A stretch of 64,000 nt of DNA from Liolophura sinensis (lineage: Eukaryota > Mollusca > Polyplacophora > Chitonida > Chitonidae): the NCBI RefSeq assembly GCF_032854445.1, contig NC_088307.1, forward strand, positions 9,562,017 through 9,626,016, in the 5' to 3' direction. Within the stretch, counting starts at the first letter, position 1. Each line of letters starts with the position of its first letter. Positions 52,001-55,895 of this stretch are shown here, piece by piece. The position numbers and the translations under genes were made by a program. The notes below the pieces were generated by a model. The model did no database searches, had not been told where the DNA came from, and saw nothing but the letters and a program-made list of their open reading frames with translations.

Positions 52001-54655
52001 TATTCCGTATGCCATGTTGCCCATAACTCAGACTGTGCAAAAGTAACCAATGGGAGAGATTTCAGATCATTTATCGCAAGTTTTCACAGGTAAAACGCAA
52101 AAAAAATTGTTGACGACCGATGGACCAATGGCTTCTTACACGCAACAAACACTGTTTTAAGGATGGTCTCCATGTACTAGTAGGCGAGTAAACACCCTTC
52201 TCTCGGTCCATGCCTCAGGAGTTCGCCCCATGTGGCAAAGTCCTGCAGCTAGGCTGTCACTGGGTATAACTGCACAGCTGGGGGTTGATCACTCTCCCTT
52301 GTCATCTCCACCGGCAACTCAAATCGGCTAAACTTGATGGCTAGAAATTTGCAACTAAACTAAAGATGGTATACCAGGAAGTGACTGTTGTTGTTGCTGC
52401 ACATGGAACCTTCCACAAACTCGCATCTTGTCAAAACCAACAATTTGCCATTGCGGATGTTGTCGGTTTAACTGTATAACACTGAAAAATTAAGAACTTT
52501 CAAGGGCTTATTCCCCCAATGACCTACCCCCTCCCACCAAAAAAGCCTCCTTTTCAAGGACATTCACGGGTTTTAGAAACTTACAACAATACTGAAATAC
52601 TTTCAAGGACTCAAGGATCCGTGTAAACCCTGACTTACGGTGAGAGTTGGGTAGAGGATATGATCCAGGTAGATTGGCATGAGCTTTAGGAAGCCCTCGC
52701 TGCCAGCAGTGGTCATAGTGTAACATGTGTGGTCAGTGTCCGTCCAGGCATTGGTTCCGGAGGCCAAGCACCTGTTAGCCAGCAAGTCCAGGACCCCCTG
52801 AGAACATCACAGGTAGAACAAACATTTAGCAATGATATTTTATTGATGTCTTTGTTCAGCTAATGGCGTGTGGTAAAATATAAAAAGGCCAGAGTTAAAA
52901 GACATGATATTAAAAATTTCACTGACTGACTGACCAACAAAAAAACAAAACGACTGAGCTAGTGTAGAGCTGCTCAGTTGAAGCTAAAAACATTACTACC
53001 AGAAGTTGCATTCTTTAATATACACAGTGTCGTAAAAATGTGAATATCAGTATACTGTAACTGTATCTCACCTGAAGTTTAGCATTTTTGAAGTGACCAC
53101 ATTTTATCCTAATTCCTCAACCTTTTCACATTTAAAAGAACAATTTTCAGGGAATTATTCACAGTTTTAATTTGATTTTGAAGACAGAACTACATTAGTT
53201 AGATTGGTCAAGATCAGAAAAAACGCAGAAAAATGCCTTCAGATTATGCTTGAACAAACATGCAAATAGGCTGAATTACAGTATCTGTCTTGCTAGCGTG
53301 AAAATTTGTTACCTTATAGGGGTAGTCCTCACTTCCCATGAACACCAGGTGCTCCAGAGTGTGTGGCAAACCATCATCATTGTGAGCTTCAGTGGCTGAA
53401 GGTACAACATTTATTTATTTATCTGGCTGAGTTTAATGCCTTATACGACTGACCTAATTAAAATATCGCCCATCACTAAGGTGCACATTTTTTCAGCTTC
53501 TGAGAGTTCTACAGATCTTAGGTAGGTGTCTCCAGGTTTGTTTGGATAGTATGTCCTACTGGAAAAGGAAAAGTTTTGGCACAAAAGTAATATTCTATGA
53601 CATTTATTTGCCTCTATACAGGCATGTTTTGGGGGCAAAATTTTTGGTCTGATTATTTCTTTCACATGGCAGCAACCAGTTCTATGGGTGACATTTTATT
53701 TATTTGACTGGTGTTTAATTTTTCATTTATATAATCATGATCCGAGTCATGGCTGGAGGGCCTGGAAAAAAACAACTACCAGTACCTTTATCAAGTACCT
53801 GTCAAACCTCCTGGCTTAAAGTTTAAGCTGAAACACCATACTAATGGTGATTGTCGTCTTGCTTCTCATTCATCAAAATTACTGCATTCATGGAGAATCA
53901 GGTGTGCTAAAATCTCGGAACCATGTGCTAAAAAGATATGGAAATCAACCTAACAAGACAGAAGAAGCCAGTTTTAAATGACAGCTTTAGAGATGGTTAC
54001 ATCGGTCATCACAGAAGCAGAATAGAAGAAACAACATGTTCAGTCAGTTGAACGAGAAAAGTCAACTACATGTATAAAGATTTCAGTCAGGCTTATGACT
54101 ACTGCCTGCACAGCTGTCTCCTTATCCACTTTACACACACTTACACCCTGGATTTTGGATGCACCTGGTGCATTGTGACGGCATACAGTGATTTTGACGA
54201 GAGAAAAGTCAAGATATTCTGAAAGTAGCTAGTCTGAAAATGATTTAAATGTGTACGAGGCTTAGTTTTGGGCTAATATATGGATGTAATGGAGTGGTTG
54301 TCACTTTTATAAAGCCAGTTTCTAGAAATATTTACCATTCATGGTTATAACACCAAACTCCCAAGGAAACGTGATTTACGAAATATTTATTTATAAGGTT
54401 TTGCGAAAATGACAGTGGCTGATCGCCCCAGTGAAGAACTTTAATACAGACAGTCGACGTGTTGTTGTTGTTGTTGTGTTCACATGCTATCAGAAATATG
54501 CATTTCTCACCCAGGCAGAAATACCCATTCACCAACGGCCCTTCCACTTGAGCAATAAATACAGATAATCCTGTCCGCTGAGATTTATACTTGGACACCG
54601 GAATAGACTCGTTGGCATGAGCTGTGAACAAGTAATCGAACCCTGACATGGCCAT
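12874..54655 (-). CDS. M16 zinc metallopeptidase (insulinase superfamily, C05D11.1-like), 22 coding exons
   Basis: Whole-gene span including introns. Coding exons (high to low): 54655-54511, 53395-53313, 52797-52639, 49660-49451, 48830-48708, 47265-47125, 46096-45986, 40822-40731, 39064-38962, 34962-34888, 33713-33603, 32931-32788, 32667-32485, 31238-31136, 29395-29265, 25161-24980, 24210-24125, 21300-21143, 19435-19199, 18390-18297, 17328-17168, 13039-12874. Every intron has GT/AG ends and phases match except in exon 16. Summed coding length is 2998 bases, one more than 999 codons. Seen: zinc motif HTLEH at residues 60-64 and GVVYCEMQ with Glu153, as in M16 peptidases that bind zinc with two His and one Glu. 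Residues 415-510 form a charged linker between the two M16 halves. No signal peptide or membrane segment is visible. The family is thought to degrade peptides inside cells; the substrate of this subgroup is not known to me. An in-frame upstream ATG at 54790 exists, but ATG 54655 has a good Kozak context. Confidence 0.9.
13800..14520 (+). pseudogene. LINE (non-LTR retrotransposon) reverse transcriptase remnant
   Basis: An open stretch at 13854-14270 contains KLLGIYNDLSWNTQIKKLCK, KLLGILRRKRAPL and SYVLPHFDYCCSVWG, followed by LQKRAACLVL. These are the thumb and C-terminal motifs of non-LTR reverse transcriptases found in many invertebrate LINEs. The reading continues in another frame after 14240 (a tract with MYFNERVNYKILCI), so there is at least one frameshift. 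The catalytic domain and endonuclease are absent. It is a 5'-truncated dead copy inside the last intron of the protease gene. Confidence 0.8.
14521..16028. other. intron DNA, nothing recognised
   Basis: AT-rich sequence. The 118-codon open stretch at 15378-15734 has no splice sites or motif that I recognise and is probably chance. Confidence 0.45.
16029..16442 (+). mobile_element. SINE family 2 with an internal duplication
   Basis: Same order as the copy at 12.2 kb, but the segment from ATTTACCGCAGGCAAGTAAG to ATGCCGAATGCC (16179-16267) is repeated as 16271-16370 (ATTTACCGAAGGCAAGTAAG). The copy ends at GGATTGATCCTGGATCTACC. Confidence 0.78.
17168..17328 (-). CDS. M16 protease exon 21
   Basis: Acceptor TTTCAG|TTGGGG and donor AACAA|GTAAGA. 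Encodes residues 891-943, with ESSRSSLIFEIIESEKTASS, a well conserved helix near the C terminus of this subgroup. Confidence 0.91.
17880..18290 (-). repeat. tandem array, ~119-bp unit, next to the exon 20 donor
   Basis: Three to four diverged copies of a unit with AAGTAACCACTCTGACC, AAATAAATAATAGATGC and GGTAGGTGGCTTGCAAAA. The first copy starts within a few bases of the exon 20 splice donor. Confidence 0.75.
18297..18390 (-). CDS. M16 protease exon 20
   Basis: Acceptor TTGGCAG|CATCTA and donor ATTGTG|GTACGG. Encodes residues 860-890, with VPETGQLYFILSKSTHIISA. The phase agrees with both neighbours. Confidence 0.9.
18425..18543 (-). mobile_element. SINE family 1, internally deleted
   Basis: Tail (TTTATTTGATTGGTGTTTTTC, AAGAATGTTTCTCA) joined directly to the head part (GTGAGAGGGTCCTGGGTCAC). 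The central body is missing. Confidence 0.7.
18726..19245 (-). repeat. 96-bp tandem array made of exon 19 3' end plus splice donor
   Basis: Five unit starts, at 18781, 18877, 18973, 19069 and 19165, are exactly 96 bases apart. On the minus strand each unit carries TGTCTTATCACTACAG|GTAA, the true exon end and donor, preceded by exon-like sequence, and the intron start through CATCCAGAA. The in-frame TAA after the real donor means downstream copies cannot extend the protein. Confidence 0.92.
19199..19435 (-). CDS. M16 protease exon 19
   Basis: Acceptor TTACAG|AGCAGAG and donor CTACAG|GTAAAG. Encodes residues 781-858, with GVGSVESAFLIQVVPSISSP and the following LPAVMVFIQYLSQCEGPMWR, the conserved Glu-Gly-Pro-x-Trp region of the last M16 domain. 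The last ~50 bases and the donor are the seed of a 96-bp array. Confidence 0.92.
19450..20080. other. intron DNA, nothing recognised
   Basis: No repeat or exon features apart from a short TTTATTTATTTGATC near 19455. Confidence 0.4.
20081..20310 (-). mobile_element. probable SINE family 3 copy
   Basis: Starts TTTATTTATTTGGTTGTTGA, has CAGGGGTCAAGTTTATGGGT and ends near GCGAGAACTGGATTTGAAC. Related by layout to 12.6 and 24.5 kb. Confidence 0.45.
21143..21300 (-). CDS. M16 protease exon 18
   Basis: Acceptor ATTTCAG|GTATTA and donor CAAAG|GTATGT. Encodes residues 728-779, with LEMMEKVRGILTQPQNLRIH and PWQRFVQTSG. Confidence 0.9.
21394..21570 (+). mobile_element. SINE family 1, 3'-truncated
   Basis: Intact tRNA-like head: box A ATGGCTCAGTCGGTTAGC and box B GAGTTCAAAACCAGC. 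It then breaks off after GGTTTCCCCCGGGCTTCCC, lacking the usual tail. Confidence 0.85.
22075..24035. repeat. large complex minisatellite in intron 17
   Basis: About 2 kb of related units built from GAAGCCAGAATGCTCAGGGC, AATCCAAACAATACACAAGG and TTATGGTGAAGCC. The left half (22.1-22.6 kb) has a higher-order unit with GACATAAGGTAATAGAGAAG; the right half (23.2-23.9 kb) has ~90-bp units with CAGGACAATACGAACAATAC. The long minus-strand frames rich in Cys, Tyr and Val here are products of the repeat. Confidence 0.92.
24125..24210 (-). CDS. M16 protease exon 17
   Basis: Acceptor GTTTCAG|AGTGT and donor AACAAG|GTAAAC. Encodes residues 700-727, with SYVTSMLRQHKFLSKLVEDL. It begins with two bases of a split codon and ends in phase 0. 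Confidence 0.88.
24275..24445 (+). mobile_element. SINE family 2, partial
   Basis: Starts GTGAGTGAGTGAGTGCTTGGG, keeps TTTTTCAGTCATATGACGAT and TTGCAGGACGGATTTTTACC, then ends after TAGTGCTTCTTCACC. Confidence 0.78.
24466..24790 (-). mobile_element. probable SINE family 3 copy
   Basis: Begins with TTTATTTATTTATTTATCTGG, then GTCAGTTTTATGGGGTGGAAG, AAACCATCAACCTTTCGCAAG and a final GATGGGATTGAACCC. A second partial tail-like motif (AGTTTAATGGGTGGAGAAAAC) follows. Confidence 0.5.
24980..25161 (-). CDS. M16 protease exon 16, contains an apparent one-base frameshift
   Basis: Acceptor CACTAG|GTGGAG and donor AGAAG|GTCAGT. It encodes residues 639-698 with YDVGVRWLHEILYKTQFTAD. The first part is read in the frame set by exon 15 up to REIVRTVL. 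The phase needed by exon 17 requires the other frame, reading YNLLYKE. The length of 182 is one base too long, so an extra base near 25001-25010 (CTGTTACAAC on the minus strand) is inferred. It could be an assembly error, a polymorphism or a true lesion. Confidence 0.85.
25200..25887. repeat. 95-bp minisatellite in intron 15
   Basis: Seven units with GTATGTGGATCTAGTACCTA, CACTAGCTCACCACTGGCAC and GCTTCTGGCATTCCACTATC. The array lies about 40 bases upstream of the exon 16 acceptor and is interrupted at its far end by a SINE. Confidence 0.92.
25888..26166 (+). mobile_element. tRNA-derived SINE family 1, full length and young
   Basis: Head with box A GTGGCTCAGTCGGTTAGC and box B GAGTTCAAGACTAGC, complete body (CATAATGCTGGCCGCCGTCG, GAAATATTCTTGAGTACGGC) and a long poly(A) tail. 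A 12-base target duplication TCAGTTACTCCT flanks it (25876-25887 and 26167-26178). It landed at the edge of the 95-bp array. Confidence 0.95.
26388..26662 (-). mobile_element. tRNA-derived SINE family 1, full length and young
   Basis: Inverted, from a poly(T) run to GTGAGCCACGGAGGCCCC on the minus-oriented head (AACTGAGCCACGGAGGCC in the given strand). Perfect 12-base target duplication AACAGACAAGAG at 26376-26387 and 26663-26674. Confidence 0.95.
26940..27400 (+). repeat. tandem ~120-bp repeat, split by the Tc1-like element
   Basis: Three to four copies of a unit with ATAAGGAAAATGGCTATTTG, GACAAATGTGAG and ATCATCTGTGTATGT, followed by ATCCACCAAAAATTAA. The last copy is interrupted by the transposon and resumes at 29061 (TATGTATCGACCAAAACTTA), ending near 29180 with CGGACGGACGGAAAAAATCG. 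Confidence 0.8.
27401..29060 (+). mobile_element. Tc1/mariner-type DNA transposon, complete with inverted repeats
   Basis: About 1660 bases bounded by TA dinucleotides (27399-27400 and 29061-29062). Terminal inverted repeats of ~58 bases start CAGTCATGGAAAAAATTATT on the left and the matching inverse on the right, with a few mismatches. Inside lies one transposase coding region broken by a single base. A cut-and-paste element that targets TA; it sits in intron 14-15 of the protease gene region, in the opposite orientation to that gene. Confidence 0.95.
27709..28753 (+). pseudogene. Tc1-like DD34E transposase, one frameshift
   Basis: The first frame (27709-28158) has a helix-turn-helix (LDTGLSERQVAKKLKISKTA), a GRGRK hook and a second DNA-binding domain. 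The second frame (overlapping, to stop 28753) has the catalytic triad: Asp in VLFGDESNF, Asp in FQQDNAPCHT and Glu in SPDLNPIENLW, with 34 residues between the last two (DD34E). The frames join at the five-T run near 28125-28129, where one extra T shifts the reading. Apart from that the protein is full length (~340 residues), so inactivation is recent or is a sequencing error. The likely start is the ATG at 27724 (MPKTKELCG). Confidence 0.93.
29265..29395 (-). CDS. M16 protease exon 15
   Basis: Acceptor TATTTCAG|TGATTG and donor AAG|GTAACA. Encodes residues 596-638, with VPYEEVIAQLDADTLYIESS and PQLAVIALK. Its first 80 bases are the unit of the large intron array at 29438-30573. Only this copy has the full exon and a usable donor. 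Confidence 0.9.
29438..30573 (-). repeat. 80-bp tandem array made of exon 15 sequence
   Basis: Thirteen 80-base units begin at 29521, 29601 and so on to 30481, plus one longer partial copy at 29438-29520. Each is the first 80 bases of exon 15 on the minus strand (GTGCCGTATGAGGAAGTAAT to AGCTTGGGTATATCAG). The far edge (30567) carries an acceptor-like TATTTCAG|TGATTG, like the true exon. Unit junctions put TGA in frame. Confidence 0.95.
30574..31130. other. intron DNA, nothing recognised
   Basis: AT-rich sequence without repeats or exon signals. Confidence 0.4.
31136..31238 (-). CDS. M16 protease exon 14
   Basis: Acceptor GTTGTAG|ATGAAT and donor GGCG|GTGAGT. Encodes residues 561-594 plus one base; VPQDLKYYLPLFCEVIFELP is typical of the start of the third M16 domain. 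Phase 1 joins TG of exon 15 to make Val. Confidence 0.91.
31900..31954 (-). mobile_element. SINE family 1, tail fragment
   Basis: TTTGATTGGTGTTTTACGCT followed by GTACTCAAGAACATTTCACT; preceded by an (AT)n run at about 31877-31894. Confidence 0.65.
32330..32485 (-). repeat. 57-bp tandem repeat of the exon 13 donor region
   Basis: Three copies on the minus strand of GTAAGGATAACTTTTCTGAG plus AAATTTCTGTTTGT. The first begins four bases into the intron after exon 13, so the copies present extra GTAAGG donor-like sites. Confidence 0.85.
32485..32667 (-). CDS. M16 protease exon 13
   Basis: Acceptor CTTTCAG|AAAGAG and donor CAG|GTTTGT, phase 0. Encodes residues 500-560, with a Pro-rich start and FPLANIPFRFTLDDIQTNFV. 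The donor region is tandemly repeated downstream. Confidence 0.9.
32788..32931 (-). CDS. M16 protease exon 12 (charged linker)
   Basis: Acceptor GATGTCAG|ATTATT and donor GAG|GTGAGA, phase 0. Encodes residues 452-499, very rich in Lys and Glu (EKDRIADQQKILGESGLKKK), as expected for the helical hairpin joining the two M16 halves. Its acceptor abuts a GATGTT-type tandem array. Confidence 0.9.
32934..33300 (-). repeat. ATC/AAC-rich short tandem array at the exon 12 acceptor
   Basis: Irregular 6-18-base units of CATCAGCATTAACA type on the given strand. On the minus strand the GATGTT-type repeat runs right into the acceptor TTGATGTCAG of exon 12, so the array supplies the sequence before the splice site. 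A 133-codon open stretch rich in Ala, Asp, Val and Asn here is a repeat product. Confidence 0.88.
33603..33713 (-). CDS. M16 protease exon 11
   Basis: Acceptor CTGCAG|CTGGAG and donor CTG|GTGAGT, phase 0. Encodes residues 415-451; NFWRNLLNQYFVDKPYIL matches the end of the N-terminal M16 half. Confidence 0.91.
33780..33890. repeat. short tandem repeat, ~20-bp unit
   Basis: Four to five copies of TACAGTATTTTTATAACAGG with variants, upstream of the exon 11 acceptor. Confidence 0.75.
34322..34482 (+). mobile_element. SINE family 1, 3' half
   Basis: From GTGGGAAGGTCTGTCAGCAA through ATAATGCTGGCCGCCGTCG to CACCAATCAAATAATAAATAA. The tRNA-like head is missing. Confidence 0.85.
34888..34962 (-). 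CDS. M16 protease exon 10
   Basis: Acceptor TTGCAG|GTAGAG and donor GATGAT|GTAAGT, phase 0. Encodes residues 390-414, with DDPHSTLAFICIEDFLFGDT. It is short (75 bases) but clear. Confidence 0.9.
35040..35235 (+). repeat. 30-bp minisatellite near the exon 10 acceptor
   Basis: Six copies of TCCTACAGGGTCTGCGACCT plus TTTTTCCCTT, starting about 80 bases upstream of the exon 10 acceptor. Confidence 0.88.
35496..35760 (+). mobile_element. tRNA-derived SINE family 1, full length
   Basis: Complete from GGCCTCCGTGGCTCAGTTGG, with box B GAGTTCAAGTCTAGC, to CACCAATCAATCAATCAAAT. Flanked by CTTTAAAAATGACA (35480-35493) and CTTTAAACATGACA (35761-35774), a target duplication with one difference. Confidence 0.93.
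36667..37381 (+). pseudogene. DIRS gag-like ORF fragments
   Basis: Two open stretches, 36667-36909 (acidic, with SDSEENFIVP) and 36953-37381. The second contains NCEVLILPRINPEIWGALDS and later a segment QPHVARRYRSICAAEAP. This PRINPEIW...RRY-LC pattern is typical of the gag-like protein of DIRS retroelements. A stop and frame change around 36907-36953 separate them. Confidence 0.65.
37537..38420 (+). pseudogene. DIRS-type reverse transcriptase / RNase H fragments
   Basis: The reverse transcriptase part has FLSNISMHQKKNGKYRTILN, then DEGDYLTSIDL and DAYATIPIDQWGRKYLCSVW, the usual order of DIRS enzymes, with a stop (37816) between the last two. The catalytic box reads YLNDFLI at 38011-38031, Asn in place of the first Asp of YxDD. 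RNase H follows as GRWTKEESGRIINELEMLAV and QTDQVTVVACINKVGG (38240-38400). It is inactive. Confidence 0.75.
38962..39064 (-). CDS. M16 protease exon 9
   Basis: Acceptor TTTCAG|ACAGGAG. It encodes a charged helix with LLRKLSTREEAIDMKRMETV (residues 356-389). The donor must be AACAGT|GTTGGT to keep phase with exon 10; this donor is weaker than the gene's others. A long C/T-rich array (on the minus strand) lies just upstream of the acceptor. Confidence 0.87.
39110..39975 (-). repeat. G-rich array (C/T-rich on the gene strand) before the exon 9 acceptor
   Basis: Some 35 copies of a ~20-24-base unit, GAGGGGGTGAGTAACAAAAACT, starting 45 bases upstream of the exon 9 acceptor. On the gene strand each unit reads TTTTTGTTACTCACCCCCTCAG, which is a pyrimidine tract plus CAG, so every unit mimics a 3' splice site. 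A run of 14 G occurs at about 39110-39123. Confidence 0.9.
40275..40379 (-). mobile_element. SINE family 1, 3' fragment
   Basis: TTTATTTATTTGATAGGTGT, AAGAATATTTCACTTTTACG and CATGACCATCCGCAGGTTGC. The tRNA-like head is missing. Confidence 0.75.
40570..40664 (-). mobile_element. SINE family 1, central fragment
   Basis: CAAGAATATTTCACTTATAC, GTGGGAGGAAACCGGGCCGA and CCACGATCATCCAGGTTGCC; both ends are lost. It lies close to the exon 8 donor. Confidence 0.72.
40731..40822 (-). CDS. M16 protease exon 8
   Basis: Acceptor CACCAG|GTTGGA and donor ACAAA|GTGAGT. Encodes residues 325-354 plus two bases of codon 355; contains CCITMIYKNVPKEKLDVI. The phase joins exon 9 exactly. Confidence 0.9.
41183..43273. 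repeat. tandem duplication, first copy (2.09 kb)
   Basis: The ~530-base block starting GAAAGGTATTAAAACATCACC recurs at 43274 with only a few differences (for example ACTGCCCAGG against ACTGTCCAGG). The offset is 2091 bases in several checked places. Each block is followed by the same kind of 42-bp array. Confidence 0.93.
41715..43271. repeat. 42-bp palindrome-containing minisatellite, array A
   Basis: Units of about 42 bases with ACATGTACATGTAGTCTG, TTTGTTTGACCA and ATAATATCATAAT, and shorter variants lacking one ACATGT. ACATGTACATGT is self-complementary. Because the unit is a multiple of three, long Tyr/Met-rich and His/Val-rich frames run on both strands; these are not genes. Confidence 0.95.
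43274..43800. repeat. tandem duplication, second copy of the unique block
   Basis: Almost identical to 41183-41710. Contains an 83-codon open frame (43370-43621) duplicated exactly with the block (41279-41530). It shows no recognisable domain. Confidence 0.93.
43808..44930. repeat. 42-bp palindrome-containing minisatellite, array B
   Basis: Same unit as array A, with several higher-order segments shared in the same order (for example ATATACGTGTAGTCTG variants). The array decays toward 44930. Confidence 0.95.
44931..45674. other. intron DNA, nothing recognised
   Basis: AT-rich sequence with a G-run at about 45519-45529. No exon or repeat is supported. Confidence 0.4.
45675..45917 (+). mobile_element. 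SINE family 1, diverged
   Basis: Head GGGGCCTCTGTGGCTGAGGG with a deletion after box A, box B GAATACAAGTCTGGC, and full tail ACGGCGTGAAACACCAATCA. Ends about 70 bases from the exon 7 donor. Confidence 0.85.
45986..46096 (-). CDS. M16 protease exon 7
   Basis: Acceptor GCTCAG|GCGCAG and donor AAG|GTAACT, phase 0. Encodes residues 288-324, with VLSCMVLLEYLTETPIAPFQ. A broken second copy of this exon lies just upstream in the same intron (46174-46256). Confidence 0.92.
46174..46256 (-). pseudogene. degenerate duplicate of exon 7
   Basis: On the minus strand CTTCTTAG|GCCCAGGCAGAGG is an acceptor plus exon start that copies exon 7 over about 83 bases (ATGGTGTTACTGGAGTATCT shared). An indel after CTCACTGAGAT shifts the frame and a stop (TAA) follows. 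It ends at a donor-like GTGG|GTAACT. It cannot replace exon 7 as it stands. Confidence 0.85.
47125..47265 (-). CDS. M16 protease exon 6
   Basis: Acceptor TTCCCAG|GGTGAC and donor AAG|GTAAAC, phase 0. Encodes residues 241-287, with FTRPWQSPVPPL and SDEETHGMVYSAWRGP, the start of the second domain of the N-terminal half. Confidence 0.92.
47358..47427 (-). mobile_element. SINE family 1, 3' fragment
   Basis: TTTGATTGGTGTTTTATGCC, GTACTCAAGAATATTTCACA and GCCAGCATTATGGTGGA; it lies 93 bases upstream of the exon 6 acceptor. Confidence 0.78.
47999..48707 (-). repeat. 34-37-bp array starting at the exon 5 donor
   Basis: Some 19 copies, on the minus strand, of GAGTGCCTTCACTCTTTATC plus TGTTTCCACATGGC. 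It begins with the real donor AAAG|GTAAGTGCCTTC and ends at a decoy copy of the exon end (ATAGTAGCAAAG|GTGAGTGC, last exon-like base 47999). Confidence 0.92.
48708..48830 (-). CDS. M16 protease exon 5
   Basis: Acceptor TACACAG|GTGTG and donor AAAG|GTAAGT, phase 0. Encodes residues 200-240, including YHHEFYRPENLCVIITGKVD, the usual strand at the end of the first M16 domain. A minisatellite starts at its donor. Confidence 0.92.
49306..49446 (+). mobile_element. SINE family 1 fragment touching the exon 4 donor
   Basis: TAATGACCCAGGAGCCTATC, box B GAGTTCAAGTTTAGC, GGATGGTCGTGGGTTTCCTC and GAGGCTCTGCCC. It ends five bases from the last base of exon 4, so it occupies the intron right after GTAAG. 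Confidence 0.83.
49451..49660 (-). CDS. M16 protease exon 4 (third zinc ligand)
   Basis: Acceptor CTACAG|GAGTCT and donor AAAG|GTAAGG. Encodes residues 130-199. GVVYCEMQ (Glu153) matches the conserved third zinc ligand region of M16 proteases, 89 residues after the last zinc His. A SINE begins within about five bases of the donor, and the exon start has a degenerate second copy at 49698-49737. Confidence 0.92.
49698..49737 (-). pseudogene. degenerate duplicate of the exon 4 start
   Basis: TGATGTAGCCAGACTGCTACAG repeats the exon 4 acceptor/start (TGATGTAGCCAGACTCCTGTAG), offset by about 70 bases. Only ~40 bases are similar and the exon body is absent. Confidence 0.7.
49830..50625. repeat. 33-bp minisatellite in intron 3
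   Basis: About 24 copies of CTGAAGCCAGACACATTCAT plus TTGTTTGTTGACT, with variants GTTCACTCC and GAGGCCACAC. The GAAGCCAGAC core resembles the duplicated exon 4 start next to it (GTAGCCAGAC). Confidence 0.9.
50655..51870. repeat. 36-bp minisatellite in intron 3
   Basis: About 34 copies of GGTCATTTATTCATGGTCCT plus CTACAGTAACAAAGAT, some deleted by 1-2 bases. Contains frames open on both strands for the same reason as other arrays. Confidence 0.93.
51871..52638. other. intron DNA, nothing recognised
   Basis: Unique sequence without exon signals between the 36-bp array and exon 3. Confidence 0.4.
52639..52797 (-). CDS. M16 protease exon 3
   Basis: Acceptor TTCTCAG|GGGG and donor ACC|GTAAGT, phase 0 at both ends. 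Encodes residues 77-129 with GVLDLLANRCLASGTNAWTD and a segment ending HILYPTLT. The Gly-Thr-Asn-Ala-Trp-Thr run is typical of the N-terminal M16 fold after the zinc helix. Confidence 0.92.
53313..53395 (-). CDS. M16 protease exon 2 (zinc-binding HxxEH)
   Basis: Acceptor CTTCAG|CCACT and donor AAG|GTAACA. Encodes residues 49-76, including GLPHTLEHLVFMGSEDYP. The two His of HTLEH would bind zinc and the Glu would activate water, as in all active M16 peptidases. This is the strongest family evidence in the window. Confidence 0.93.
53407..53830. mobile_element. probable SINE family 3 pieces in intron 1
   Basis: Two TTTATTTATTT starts (53410 and 53696), followed by TCTGGCTGAGTTTAATGCC and GACTGGTGTTTAATTTTTC. 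Poorly preserved, with edges uncertain. Confidence 0.35.
54511..54655 (-). CDS. M16 protease exon 1 (start codon)
   Basis: Encodes residues 1-48, beginning MAMSGFDYLFTAHANESIPV. The ATG at 54655-54653 sits in AAAAATGG. It ends CTGG|GTGAGA, leaving one base that pairs with CC of exon 2 to make an Ala codon. The frame stays open upstream to an ATG at 54790, so an N-terminal extension cannot be excluded. Confidence 0.85.
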
Positions 54656-55031
54656 TTTTAGATGCCGCGCATGGAAATCGTTGCCATCCAAAAGTTGCCT
54701 CCCTTTGCCGGCAGACGAGTCGACGCAAAAATGGTGGGAAGGGCTGAAATGGAAGGTTTGAAACTTTTGAAAAATATGAGAAGTATCCACGAATATAAAA
54801 AACCTAGAGCATTAATCGAAACAGTGAAAATAGTATTTGTATGGCAATGATATAATGGGACGAAAATGTAAAATTACAATGCTTATGAAGTGCGTTTCAC
54901 ACCTTCCCGCAAATAATGGTTGATGGACAGATATTCGGTCGCGCGCTTTATGAAATGAGCAGACGAAAGTAATGTCATCTGTGAGTTAAGCTTCGTGAGT
55001 TTTGCGCTCCTAATTTTAAAAGGCGGTTTGT

Positions 55032-55124
55032 ATGCCGTGTTTTAGGAAACTGTTAAAGAAGAAACGGAAGATAGCATCTTGTAGGCCAAGCTTGCAATGT
55101 TATTACTTACTCTGTAACAAATAG
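55032..55124 (+). other. short open frame divergent from the protease gene
   Basis: A 30-residue frame, MPCFRKLLKKKRKIAS and on, on the opposite strand 377 bases from the protease start codon. It is basic and has no recognised homologue. It may be chance; listed because the position fits a shared promoter. Confidence 0.15.
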
Positions 55125-55334
55125 GCCTACATGTAGTTCCATGAGTCACTCTGTCAGTCTGTCAGTCGGTCGGCGGACTCTTTAAAAGTTCTGAAAAAAC
55201 TTTGCCTGGCCAATTTTGACCTCCATCCAAAATAACTACAGCTTCAATGTATGGAATGTCCACCTTGGGCAAGTCTGAGATTGCTCAGACATGGTATACT
55301 ATATATGCCAGCTCTGACGTTAGACGAAGTGATC

Positions 55335-55895
55335 TCCAATGCTCATTATGGCACACACATTGAGCATTGGAGATCACTTGCTTTCCATCAATATGGCACA
55401 CACATTGAGCATTGGAGATCACTTGCTTTCCATCAATATGGCATACACATTGAGCATTGGAGATCACTTGCTTTCCATCAATATGGCACACACACTGAGC
55501 ATTGGAGATCACTTGCTTTCCATCAATATGGCGCACACATTGAGCATTGGAGATCACTTGCTTTCCATCAATATGGCACACACATTGAGCATTGGAGATC
55601 ATCAGTATGGCCAATGTGGCACACACATTGAGCATTTGAGATCACTGGCTTTCCATCAGTATGGCACACACATTGAGCATTGGAGATCACTTGCTTTCCA
55701 TCAATATGGCACACACATTGAGCATTGGAGATCACTCGCTTTCCATCAGTATGACACACACTGAGCATTGGAGATCACTCGCTTTCCATCAATATGGCAC
55801 ACACATTGAGCATTGGAGATCACTTGCTTTCCATCAGTATGGCACACACAATGGGCATTGGAGATCACTTGCTTTCCATCAATATGGCACACATT
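55335..55895. repeat. 45-bp minisatellite upstream of the protease gene
   Basis: About 12 copies of ACACATTGAGCATTGGAGAT plus CACTTGCTTTCCATCAATATGGC, 0.7-1.2 kb from the protease start codon. Open on both strands because 45 is a multiple of three. Confidence 0.92.

Noticed and set aside
54332-54790. Longer version of exon 1 starting at 54790 and running on past the donor
   Set aside because: The part after 54511 is intron, shown by the donor and the exact phase with exon 2. The upstream extension is possible but lacks any family-like sequence that I recognise.
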